Made by a program: the position numbers and the translations under genes | Assembly (NCBI RefSeq): GCF_009295825.1 | Contig: NZ_WHKF01000008.1 | Coordinates: 1-64,000 of the forward strand | DNA length: 64,000 bases | Source: Marinifilum sp. N1E240 | Lineage (GTDB): Bacteria; Bacteroidota; Bacteroidia; Bacteroidales; Marinifilaceae | Direction of reading: 5' to 3' | Notes under the pieces: model-generated | Seen by the model: only the letters and a program-made list of their open reading frames with translations | Databases searched by the model: none | Told to the model about the DNA's origin: nothing | Part shown: one piece after another, positions 17,617 through 26,800 of the stretch | How positions within the stretch are numbered: position 1 is the first letter of the stretch | Layout: every line of letters starts with the position of its first letter

Positions 17617-18873
17617 TTAAACGATCACAAATTGTGCAGTATCTCTACTTCTTTGTTCCAATAGAATATCTCTTCCTTTTGTCATTCTTTCAACCGCTTC
17701 ATCGTTGTGATGACGAATGGTAATCAATTCAACTCCATCGTTGTATTTCACCTCATAAAGATCTCCAATATCACCAAGCAAGCTATTTAATCTTTTCTCT
17801 TCGTTATCAACACAAACAGAAAAACTAATGGCTGAATTCTGAGTTAGATTCACCTTTACCCTATGCTTTGCAAAAAGTGAAAACAACTGACTTAAATTTT
17901 CTTCTAAAATGAATGAAAAATCTGTTGGCCGAATCGAGATCAACACCTGATTGTCCTTGCGAATGTATACAGGCAATTGGGTCTCCAATTTCTTCGAAGC
18001 TGTGCTAATTAAAGTTCCGGTTTCGCTGTAATCTATGAAAGATCGTACCTGCAAAGGAATCTTCTTTCGCTTAATAGGTTGTATGGTTTTTGGGTGAATC
18101 ACTTTTGCACCGTAAAAAGCCAACTCTATTGCCTCCTGATAGGATATCCGTTCCAATTTTTCTGCATCATCTAACCATTTAGGATCCGCATTCATAATTC
18201 CCGGAACATCTTTCCAAATTGAAAGCTTGTCAACATCTAAAAGATAAGACAGAATAGCCGCAGTATAATCGGATCCTTCACGACCTAAAGTTGTGGTTAA
18301 ATTGGTAGTTGTACCTCCCAAAAATCCCTGAGTAACATACACAAATGTGTTGTTAAAACTAAAGGTTTGTGGCACCAGTTTTTGCGACAATTCCCAATCC
18401 ACTTTACCCTCTCTGTAGGTATCATCAGTTTTTAAGCAAGTACGTATGTCAATCCATTTGTTTGGAGATCCGCTGGCACGTAAAAATTCGGATACAATAG
18501 TGGTCGACAACATTTCTCCAAAAGACACAATCTGATCGTAATCAAAATCATAATCTAAACTTGGCTCCTTCTCCAAATAAGCATAAAGCTGATGAAATAA
18601 TTTTTCTAACTTTTCATATATTGCATTGTCCTTAATGGGAAATAAATCATTTACAATATCGTAATGATACGATTTTACTGCCCTGAACTTTGCCTCGTAA
18701 TCCTTCTTTTTTGCAAAAAAATCGTTGGTAATTTCCTCGAGTGCATTTGTGGTTTTGCCCATTGCTGAAAGAACAATAATGGTTTCCTCCTTATATAACT
18801 GTACAATTTTCACAAAATTCCTGACACCCTCGGCACTGTTTACCGAAGCCCCACCAAATTTAAAAATGTTCAT
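17617..18873 (-). CDS. Aspartate kinase (second copy)
   Basis: A second monofunctional aspartokinase of 418 residues, clearly paralogous to the operon copy at 11420-12679. Motifs: IFKFGGASVNSAEGV, IIVLSAMGKTTNALEE, TLGREGSDYTAAILSYLL, WKDVPGIMNADPKWL and VIHPKTIQPIKRKKIPLQVRSFID, then a C-terminal ACT-type region. It lies upstream of the methionine leader in the same orientation but is separated from it by about 450 bases with a promoter, so it is a separate unit. Two isozymes usually mean separate feedback control, for example lysine or threonine against methionine; which is which cannot be read here. Confidence 0.9.
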   Translation of the reverse strand: MNIFKFGGASVNSAEGVRNFVKIVQLYKEETIIVLSAMGKTTNALEEITNDFFAKKKDYEAKFRAVKSYHYDIVNDLFPIKDNAIYEKLEKLFHQLYAYLEKEPSLDYDFDYDQIVSFGEMLSTTIVSEFLRASGSPNKWIDIRTCLKTDDTYREGKVDWELSQKLVPQTFSFNNTFVYVTQGFLGGTTTNLTTTLGREGSDYTAAILSYLLDVDKLSIWKDVPGIMNADPKWLDDAEKLERISYQEAIELAFYGAKVIHPKTIQPIKRKKIPLQVRSFIDYSETGTLISTASKKLETQLPVYIRKDNQVLISIRPTDFSFILEENLSQLFSLFAKHRVKVNLTQNSAISFSVCVDNEEKRLNSLLGDIGDLYEVKYNDGVELITIRHHNDEAVERMTKGRDILLEQRSRDTAQFVIV

Positions 18874-19122
18874 TGGGTTCTTGTTTAGTTTTATTGTTTT
18901 TGGTTTTCACCTTTTCTTAACAAAGATTGAAGGTAATAAATAATACTCGTGTTTAACGAAATTAGTTTTCAACAATTGCGCTATTTCACATTTTTTAAGA
19001 TATTAACTTAAATCAACAATTAAAGTCAAATGTAAAGGCATATTATTGAAAGCCCCGATTTATCTATAATATATCAAAAAAATACATGACAAATTGCTTT
19101 TCGTAAACGTTTGAAATAAGGG

Positions 19123-19152
19123 TTTGGCATTAAATAAAAAAGCATAACTTTA
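19123..19152 (+). promoter_or_regulatory. Promoter of fbp
   Basis: TTTG (19123-19126), 18 nt, TAACTTTA (19145-19152, one mismatch to TAnnTTTG). The start would be near 19158, leaving a leader of about 30 nt before the ATG at 19190. The rest of the 316-base gap between the aspartokinase and fbp shows no other structure. Confidence 0.65.
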
Positions 19153-19189
19153 GGGCACCAAATGAATGTAAACCAAAAGCCTATTTAAA

Positions 19190-20212
19190 ATGACTGAACA
19201 CAACAATGTTCAAACCCTCAATCAGTTCATTATCCAACGTCAATCAGACCATGCGGGTGCCAAGGGAGAGCTTTCTCGTTTGTTGCATCATGTGGGGATT
19301 GCGTCTAAAATTGTAAACCGTGCGGTAAATAAAGCCGGATTAGTAGATATTTTAGGTGAACATGGAGATCAGAATGTACAGGGGGAAGATCAGCAAAAGC
19401 TTGATGTTTTTGCCGACACACACTTTATTGATGCCTTAAAAGCAAGTGGCGAATGTGCTGCCGTTGCTTCTGAGGAAAACGAAGACATCATTATTTTTGA
19501 TGATGAATTGAGTAAAAATGGAAAATATATTTTCTGTATGGATCCGCTGGACGGTTCTTCAAATATTGATGTAAATGTTTCGATAGGAACCATTTTTTCA
19601 ATTTTTGAGCGTGTATCGAAAAGAGGAGAATTGGCAACCATGGAAGATTTCCTGCAAGAAGGAACCAAACAAGTTGCCGCCGGCTATGTTATTTACGGAT
19701 CATCAACCATGTTGGTGTACACTACTGGTAATGGCGTAAACGGATTTACTCTTGATCCTTCAATCGGAGAATTTTGTTTGTCGCATCCGAACATTAAAAC
19801 ACCAAAAAACGGAACCATTTATTCCATTAACGAAGGAAATTACATCAATTTCCCTAGCGGTGTTAAAAAGTACATTAAGTATTGCCAGGAAAAAGATGCC
19901 AAGAGCAAACGCCCTTACACTTCGCGTTACATTGGTTCTTTGGTTGCCGATTTTCATCGCAACTTGTTGAAAGGTGGAATTTTTATTTATCCGCAAACCA
20001 ACAAAAACTCCGACGGTAAATTGCGTTTGATTTACGAATGCAATCCTGTTGCTTTTATTGCTGAACAAGCTGGTGGCTTAGCTACCGATGGCAATGGAAG
20101 AATTATGGAAATTAAACCAGATTCGCTTCACCAACGAGTTCCTTTCTACACAGGTTCTACCAACATGGTGAAGAAAACAGAAGAATTCTTGCACTTCTTC
20201 AACAACATCTGA
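19190..20212 (+). CDS. fbp: Fructose-1,6-bisphosphatase class I
   Basis: Hydrolyses fructose-1,6-bisphosphate in gluconeogenesis. At 340 residues it has class I length. The metal and substrate motifs are [33 protein letters not shown], then [39 protein letters not shown] and [20 protein letters not shown]. The gene has its own promoter and terminator and so is monocistronic. Confidence 0.95.
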   Translation: MTEHNNVQTLNQFIIQRQSDHAGAKGELSRLLHHVGIASKIVNRAVNKAGLVDILGEHGDQNVQGEDQQKLDVFADTHFIDALKASGECAAVASEENEDIIIFDDELSKNGKYIFCMDPLDGSSNIDVNVSIGTIFSIFERVSKRGELATMEDFLQEGTKQVAAGYVIYGSSTMLVYTTGNGVNGFTLDPSIGEFCLSHPNIKTPKNGTIYSINEGNYINFPSGVKKYIKYCQEKDAKSKRPYTSRYIGSLVADFHRNLLKGGIFIYPQTNKNSDGKLRLIYECNPVAFIAEQAGGLATDGNGRIMEIKPDSLHQRVPFYTGSTNMVKKTEEFLHFFNNI

Positions 20213-20254
20213 AACAAGATTTTCAGAAAAAGAATTTAACACACTACTAAAACA

Positions 20255-20293
20255 AAAGCCACTTCTCATTTGGGAAGTGGCTTTGTTTTTTTC
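20255..20293 (+). terminator. Intrinsic terminator after fbp
   Basis: AAAGCCACTTC (20255-20265) and GAAGTGGCTTT (20274-20284), perfect 11-bp stem, followed by GTTTTTTT. It starts 43 bases after the stop codon. Confidence 0.85.
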
Positions 20294-20375
20294 TATTGTA
20301 ATCCCTTGTGAGATTCACAATAAAAAAAATTGATATCTCATATTATTCATATTCGTTAATATTTTCGAATACCAA

Positions 20376-21593
20376 TTACCATCTATTAATTTCAAATTGA
20401 TTCTCTAAATTCATTTTCGAGTGCAATTCATCTTTTGCCAACTTTAAAGATTCAGTATCAACAGGCGTATTAAAATCTCTCCAGAAATCTTTGTCATAAG
20501 GAATTTTCAATCTGTAAATATCCATATTCTTCTTTAGTCTTTTACCATTTCTACTGTTCTTGCCATATCCCTGGTCATAGGTAATAAAATCCTCGAGAAG
20601 TGTTAATTCCTGAGCTTGATCCATTTGCTTATCATTAATTATCCATTTCTGTATCAAAGATTGATGACTTTTAATGAGTTTATCTCCAAAATCCTTGTAA
20701 ACCACTACTATAATTGTTGAAAGGTGAACAAAGTCAACCGAATCATTTACCTTTACTTTCTTAAGACTAAAATTATTTCTAAATCTCATTTTTAATATGG
20801 CATGATCTGATTGCCTTATGGAAATATTGCCATCATAACTTAATACTCCCTTTTCTTTTAAACTAAAGGAAATATTAAATATCTGTTCATCATTTATCTT
20901 ATATATATCATCCAATTTGAATTTCCATAAATCAATATAAGTTGAATCTAAAACACCATCCCTTGCTCTAATCGGATCCTTAAATAAACAATCTGCCAAA
21001 TAGCTATTGCCTTCATCCCACTTGTAGTTTCGAAAATCTAGTGATTTTCTCAATTAATTCACTTTCGCCTTTACTCCATTTCTTTTATCAATTCCATTAT
21101 CAGTAACTCCAATAGAAGCTTCCAACAACCTTTTAAAACCGTCATTTTCCACAAATGCAGTCATAAAATACCCATTATAATAATATTCCTGTGCGGGTAA
21201 ATTTCGACTGATATTCCTTATCGCATCTAAAACTATTTTCCTGCTAACATTAAGATTGACATCTATTCCTTCTAATGAATAAGTTTGTTGTGATAGTTTA
21301 ATTTGATTTCTATTATTAGAATTCATACTGCGTATAGGCAAAATCTTATCTTGATAACCAATTGATGAAATCACTATAGTATCGTTACGGTGAATGCTAT
21401 CAATCTTAAAATCAACTTTTCCTTCCTTATTTGTAATTGTTCCTAAATTCTTGTTTTGTATTACAACATGTGCGTAAGATATTGGTTGCGCACTATTAAA
21501 ATCCAATACACTAATTTTAATTGTTCGTTTATTGGTCTCACCTTTTAACACAAAAGGCAAGGCAATGAAAATCAAGAAGTAAAATCTCATCAT
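20376..21593 (-). pseudogene. Carboxypeptidase-regulatory-domain surface protein, split by an in-frame TAA
   Basis: Two open stretches lie in the same frame on the minus strand, 21593 to 21057 and 21053 to 20376, separated only by a TAA at 21054-21056. The first part has a signal peptide (MMRFYFLIFIALPFVLKGE), a CarboxypepD_reg-like beta-sandwich (ISVLDFNSAQPISYAHVVIQNKNLGTITNKEGKVDF ... ISSIGYQDKILPI) and a conserved linker (VLDAIRNISRNLPAQEYYYNGYFMTAF). The second begins LRKSLDFRNYKWDEGN without a plausible ATG, signal or Shine-Dalgarno, and continues the same family. A single C-to-T or G-to-T change of a CAA or GAA codon explains the break. Intact, the protein would have about 405 residues. 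The upstream extension into the 42-bp repeats is not part of it. Confidence 0.65.
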
Positions 21594-21668
21594 TACAATA
21601 AATTTGTTAATACAAAATATGTTTTCACCCATCCACCAGGCCACTTTGTTATTCAAAAAACCCCCTCC

Positions 21669-21930
21669 CCAAGCCAACAAAGCCCTCCCCATTTCCATCG
21701 AAGCACCTTTGCAAGCCTGCAAACCCCATTTTATTATGGTGGAGTGTAGTTTGCAAGCCTGCAAAGCATGTGCTATCGAAAAAAAATATGCCTTGCACGC
21801 GTGCAAGCCTCATTCGATTTTGGTAGAGTTTACTTTTCATGCATGAAAAGCATGTCCGACTGGGATAGAGTGCAGTTTGCAAGCCTGCACTCCTTATTTT
21901 ATTAGAAGAAAATGTACTTTGCATGCTTGC
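21669..21930. repeat. 42-bp tandem repeat array with palindromic core
   Basis: Six 10-bp cores lie exactly 42 bp apart at 21711, 21753, 21795, 21837, 21879 and 21921: GCAAGCCTGC (three times), GCACGCGTGC, TCATGCATGA and GCATGCTTGC, most flanked by TTT and AAA. A seventh decayed core (CCAAGCCAAC) is at 21669. The intervening 32 bases vary but share GGTRGAGT/TAGAGT blocks. Since 42 is a multiple of three and the core is palindromic, three frames are open and both strands encode LQACK-like 14-residue units, which makes spurious ORFs. It lies between the stop of the 224-residue hypothetical gene and the start of the split gene. Confidence 0.85.
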
Positions 21931-21951
21931 AGAGCATATTTTCCTGAAATA

Positions 21952-22626
21952 TTATTCTGTTAGCTCTTCTGTTTCGCTAACGGCATCCTCAACTTTTGCT
22001 TTACTAGCGGTTTTTGGGAACAGTCGATCAGCGAATTTCTTGCCAAACATTTTAGCAGCATCCAAATAGTTGTATTCGTACTGCTTGCGCAATTCGGCTT
22101 GTGCCAATTCTTCGTTGGCTACAGCAACTTTCACCTTATTTTCCTCTTCTTCCAATTTTTGTAAGGCAGCCTGCACATCGTTTGCTGCTGCTGTAAGTGG
22201 AGCTACGTTTGCATACAATTGGTGCGTATCGCCCAATGCTGTTAAGCGCTCTTTCAGCTGCATGCTCATGCCCAATTCCTTTGTAAAAGATGCACGTACT
22301 ATGGTAGAGTATTTCCCATCGGGGAACAACTGAGTATAAATAGGTCGTCCCGGATTCATTCTATCGAACTGCTTTGCCGAATCGGAAATATTACGGATTA
22401 CATCATCCAATACTGCATCCTTAAAAACCAGATTGTCGTAAGCTGCATCTTTATTCTCTTTTTGTGCCAGCGTTGCAGCATTTTTCTCTTTCAGGAGATT
22501 TACCTTAGGAGCAATTGCAGTAGACAATGATTCTGCTCCCTGCGTTTGATTGCTCAAACGAATGTGGCGGTTGCTATTACTAATGTGTGTTTGCGACGAC
22601 ATTTTGTCGTTTAATAATTTTGCCAT
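21952..22626 (-). CDS. Hypothetical coiled-coil protein, 224 residues
   Basis: Family not recognised. No signal peptide or membrane segment. The sequence is Ala, Lys and Glu rich with long predicted helices, especially residues about 140-190 (AANDVQAALQKLEEEENKVKVAVANEELAQAELRKQYEYNYLDA), which looks like a coiled coil, and an acidic end. A middle segment, FDRMNPGRPIYTQLFPDGKYSTIVR (residues about 88-112), is the only stretch that looks like a conserved domain core. It is monocistronic, and the 42-bp repeat array begins just 21 bases behind its stop. Confidence 0.6.
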   Translation of the reverse strand: MAKLLNDKMSSQTHISNSNRHIRLSNQTQGAESLSTAIAPKVNLLKEKNAATLAQKENKDAAYDNLVFKDAVLDDVIRNISDSAKQFDRMNPGRPIYTQLFPDGKYSTIVRASFTKELGMSMQLKERLTALGDTHQLYANVAPLTAAANDVQAALQKLEEEENKVKVAVANEELAQAELRKQYEYNYLDAAKMFGKKFADRLFPKTASKAKVEDAVSETEELTE

Positions 22627-22994
22627 GATTTTTAATTTAAATGAATAAAAGTTCTCTATGATAACAAGTAAATAAGTCTACTACTATAGATCATAAATTC
22701 CTCTCAACCCTTCAAATTCTATAAACATCATTACTCCAACACATCCCCGACCTACTTTTTATTATGATCGTAGATTAAATTTAACAAGTTAATTATTCAC
22801 AAACAAGTAATAAGCAATATTATTTTCACTAACAATACACAAAATCAGCAAAATAGACCATTAACAAACCAAAAATATTGACACTGGATAATCTTTGTTG
22901 TAATTTTAAGAATCCAACACACTCAACTCCTCTTTCTTCTCTACCTAAGGTGATTTTTAAAACATATCATTACCAAAATTTAAAAGCTGAACTC
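22627..22994. other. Divergent intergenic region, 368 bases
   Basis: AT-rich gap between two divergent hypothetical genes. A near-consensus -7 box (AATCTTTG, plus strand, about 22897) lies some 90 bases before the right-hand gene. No hairpin, repeat or small ORF with a credible start was found. Confidence 0.4.
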
Positions 22995-23567
22995 ATGAAA
23001 ACAATACTATCTATATTGCTGTGCTTATTTCTTTCGGCACCACTTTTAGGACAAAATCAGAAAGTAAATATCAATGATATTGAATTGAGCGAATCGCAAA
23101 TGAACGAGCTTGAGGATATTTATGGTGTAAAACCAGAGTCAGGCAATTATTGGTACGATACAAAAAGTGGTTTGTATGGCGTTGTTGGTTATGCCTCCTT
23201 TGGCTTCATGTTTCATGGTCACGATTTTGGAGAAATCAAACAAGATGTATCCAAAGGGAACACTAATGTAGTGGTTAATGGTCGTGAGTTACCTCAAAAT
23301 GAATGGCTGGTTTGGAGCTATGTACTGGGCTATTACATTCAGCCCGGAAGATATTGGTTCGATCATTTGGGCAATGCTGGCTACGAAGGAAATCCTATAC
23401 CTACAGTGAACCTTTACTATGCAGCTCAGCAAAACCAATATATGGGTCAAGGAAGTGGTGGCGATAATTTCTGGTCTACCCGATTTAGTGCCGGCAATTA
23501 CGACCAGGGAAATACACGAGGGTATGTAAGTGTGCCGGGGCATGGACCGGTTGGGTATGGGTTTTGA
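22995..23567 (+). CDS. Secreted protein of an uncharacterised YWYD/GRYW family
   Basis: 190 residues from the ATG at 22995, chosen because it gives a clear signal peptide (MKTILSILLCLFLSAPLLGQ); the open frame runs 39 codons further upstream without merit. The mature part has a repeated pattern of the form YWYDTKSGLYGVVGYAS and GRYWFDHLGNAGYEGNP, with VVVNGRELPQNEW between, and ends SVPGHGPVGYGF. I have seen the same WYD-x-x-SG-x-(Y/F)G ... NGREL ... GRYW-x-D-x-x-GN-x-G-x-EG layout in secreted proteins of several phyla, all without known function. It is monocistronic. Confidence 0.65.
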   Translation: MKTILSILLCLFLSAPLLGQNQKVNINDIELSESQMNELEDIYGVKPESGNYWYDTKSGLYGVVGYASFGFMFHGHDFGEIKQDVSKGNTNVVVNGRELPQNEWLVWSYVLGYYIQPGRYWFDHLGNAGYEGNPIPTVNLYYAAQQNQYMGQGSGGDNFWSTRFSAGNYDQGNTRGYVSVPGHGPVGYGF

Positions 23568-23734
23568 AAAGCTCCAAGTTCACAAATATCAAATTCTTTT
23601 AAAAAAGCATGTTTCCCTTATAAGAAAACAATCAACAGATTAAAGGGTAAGAACCATTCAATTGCAATACACCCCTCTCCCTGTCGGGATCTACCCTAAA
23701 AGGGAGAAAGCTATAATTCTACTTCATGCCAGGA

Positions 23735-23783
23735 ACTTATGACTTGAAGCTTGTTACTTGGAATTTGGAGCTTGAAATTTGAA
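23735..23783 (+). repeat. Seven 7-bp tandem repeats before mfd
   Basis: The bases read ACTTATG, ACTTGAA, GCTTGTT, ACTTGGA, ATTTGGA, GCTTGAA, ATTTGAA without gaps. Consensus RYTTGRA. Each unit carries a TTG or TTTG, the -33 promoter motif of this phylum. The array ends 9 bases before the -7 box of mfd. Confidence 0.75.
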
Positions 23784-23800
23784 TCTTTTCCCTAAATTTG
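23771..23800 (+). promoter_or_regulatory. Promoter of mfd
   Basis: CTTG (23771-23774), 18 nt, TAAATTTG (23793-23800, exact TAnnTTTG). Its -33 box is one of the heptad repeats. The start near 23806 gives a leader of about 20 nt containing AAGGGG just before the TTG start codon. Confidence 0.65.
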
Positions 23801-23826
23801 CCATTCAACTTAATAAGGGGTAAAAA

Positions 23827-26800
23827 TTGGAACTGAAAGAACTTACGCAAATATTCTCTGAGCATCCGGCTCGATACAGCATTGACAATCATTTAAAAGA
23901 AACATCAAATTTTCATCTTCATTTGAAAGGGTTGATTGGTTCTTCACTTTCATTGCTGGTATCTGCCATAAGCGAACAAAAAAAGCCACACCTTTTTATT
24001 TTAAACGATAAAGAGGAAGCAGCTTACTTTTACAATGATTTATGTAATCTTATTGATGAGAGTTCCGTTTTGTTTTTTCCATCATCGTACAAGCGATCGG
24101 TGCAATACGAAAAAACCGACAATTCCAATATCATTCTTCGTGCCGAAACTTTAAATCGCCTGAACTCAGATAAACAAGCTGGTTTTATTGTCACTTTCCC
24201 CGAGGCAATTGTTGAGAAGGTTATTAGTCAGGAACAATTAAGCGAGAATACCCTAAAAATTAAGGTTGGTGAAAAGTTATCACCCGAATTTGTTGAAGAG
24301 GTTTTGGTGGATTACGAATTTGAGCGTGCCGATTTTGTAGTAGAACCCGGTCAATTCTCTATTCGTGGTAGCATTATTGATATCTTCTCCTTTTCAGATG
24401 AACATCCATTTCGTATTGATTTTTTTGGAGAGGAGATCGATTCCATCCGTATGTTTGATGTAGAGAACCAATTGTCCATAAAAAAGCTGGATCAGGTTGA
24501 TATTATTCCAAACATTCAGGATAACCTACTAAAAAATTCTCGCATCTCTTTTTTAGATTTCACACCAAAGAATTCCATATTCTGGTGCAAGAACATACAA
24601 TTTATAAGTGATCGAATTCAGGCTATCTATGAAAACACCATTGAAAAATTGCCGCATTTGCAATTAGGCGATGATGCTGTCTCCACCAAAGATTACCTGA
24701 TACAAGGAGTTGAATTTATCGATCAGCTTAATGTTTATTCTTGCATAGAATTCGGACAAAAATTCTTTTTCCCAACTTCAAACGAGATTCAATTCAACCA
24801 AACGCCACAGCCATCATTCAATAAAAATTTTGATCTGCTTGGAGAGCATCTGCTTAGCAACAATTCAAAAGCCGAAACCAATTATATCTTATCGGATAAT
24901 CCAAAACAGATAGAACGTATCCACAATATTTTCGACGACAAAGGCATTGAAGTTGAATTTCAGGATGTAAATCAAACCCTGCACGAAGGATTCTCGGATC
25001 GGGATTTAAGGTTGGCTTGTTTTACCGATCACCAGATTTTTGACAGATATCACAAATTCAAGTTAAAAACGGCAAGCGTTCATAAAGCAAAAGAGGCGGT
25101 CACCTTAAAAGAGATCAATCGCCTTCATCCTGGTGATTACATTGTGCATTCCGATCATGGAATTGGTCGTTTTGGAGGCTTGCAGAAAATTGATGTGAAT
25201 GGAAAAGATCAGGAAGCAATTCGATTGGTTTATAAAGACAACGACATATTGTTTGTGAGTTTGCACTCCTTACACAAAATATCAAAATACAAAGGAAAAG
25301 ACGGATCGGCTCCTAAAATTTACAAGTTGGGAACTGGTGCATGGCAAAAACTAAAAGACAAAACCAAGAGCAAGGTTAAAGATATTGCCAAAGACTTGAT
25401 TGCACTTTATGCCAAGCGTAAAGCCGAGCGTGGTTTTCAATTCAGTCCTGATTCCTACATGCAACAAGAACTAGAGGCATCTTTTATTTACGAGGATACG
25501 CCTGATCAGGTGAAAGCGACCAAAGCGACCAAAGAGGGAATGGAATCGCAATTCCCAATGGACCGCCTGGTTTGTGGCGATGTTGGTTTTGGAAAAACCG
25601 AAATTGCCATTCGAGCTGCTTTCAAAGCTGTTGCCGATAATAAGCAAGTTGCCATATTGGTTCCTACCACAATTTTGGCTTTTCAGCATTTCAAAACCTT
25701 TAGCGATCGACTGAAAAATTTCCCTTGTCGAGTGGATTATATCAGTCGCATGCGAAAAGCAAAAGATCAAAGGGAGATTTTGAAAGATATTAAAGCTGGT
25801 CAGATCGATATATTAATAGGAACGCATCGAATTATTGGGAAAGACATTGACTTTAAAGATCTGGGATTGCTGATTGTTGATGAAGAGCAGAAGTTTGGTG
25901 TATCGGTTAAGGAAAAACTAAAACAACTAAAAGTTAATGTTGATACTTTAACACTTACTGCCACACCAATTCCAAGAACTTTGCAATTCTCCTTAATGGG
26001 AGCTCGCGATTTGTCAATTATCAATACGCCGCCACCAAACCGTTATCCTATTGCAACCGAAGTTCATAACTTTAACGAAGATATTATTCGCGAAGCAATT
26101 ACTTACGAAGTGGAGCGAAACGGACAGGTTTTCTTTATTCACAATCGAGTTCAGAATATTAAGGAAGTACAGGATATGATTCACAGAACTGTTCCTGGAG
26201 TTTCTACTGTTGTGGCACATGGACAAATGGACGGACCAAAGTTGGAGAAAATCATGCTGGAATTTATTCGAGGAGATTACGATGTATTAATTGCTACAAC
26301 TATTATTGAATCGGGACTCGATATTCCAAATGCCAATACCATTATTATTAACAACGGACAAAACTTTGGATTAAGTGAATTGCACCAGTTGCGTGGGCGT
26401 GTTGGGCGATCAAATAAAAAAGCATTCTGTTACCTATTGACTCCTCCTATGGAGTCCATGACACAAGAAGCTCGACAAAGATTACAAGCAATCGAAAATT
26501 TCTCGGAACTGGGTAGTGGTTTTAACATTGCCATGCAAGATTTGGATATTCGAGGAGCAGGTAATCTTTTAGGTGGTGAACAATCGGGTTTTATTACTGA
26601 TATAGGATATGAAACCTATCAGCGAATCTTGAACGAAGCCATGCTTGAATTGAAAGAGAATGAATTTAAGGATGTGTTTGCTGATGAAAAGAAAGAGGAA
26701 GAAAAAGAACTCATTCGTTTTATTAACGATTGCCAAATAGATACCGATCTAGAAATTCTATTTCCTGAAGAATATGTGGAAAGCATCTCGGAACGAGTTC

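Noticed and set aside
20376-21053. Independent downstream gene starting at TTG 21053
   Set aside because: It begins right after an in-frame stop, has no signal peptide or ribosome-binding context, and reads as the C-terminal half of the preceding frame.
21604-21846. Plus-strand ORF with LQACK repeats as a real gene
   Set aside because: Its coding potential follows wholly from the 42-bp repeat; there is no start signal, and equivalent ORFs appear on the other strand and in other frames.
21649-21924. Minus-strand ORF over the repeat as a gene
   Set aside because: Same reason; it is out of frame with the split gene and consists only of repeat.
21669-21930. CRISPR array
   Set aside because: The 42-bp period holds only a 10-16-bp palindromic core, the units are degenerate, the intervening segments resemble one another, and no cas gene is near.
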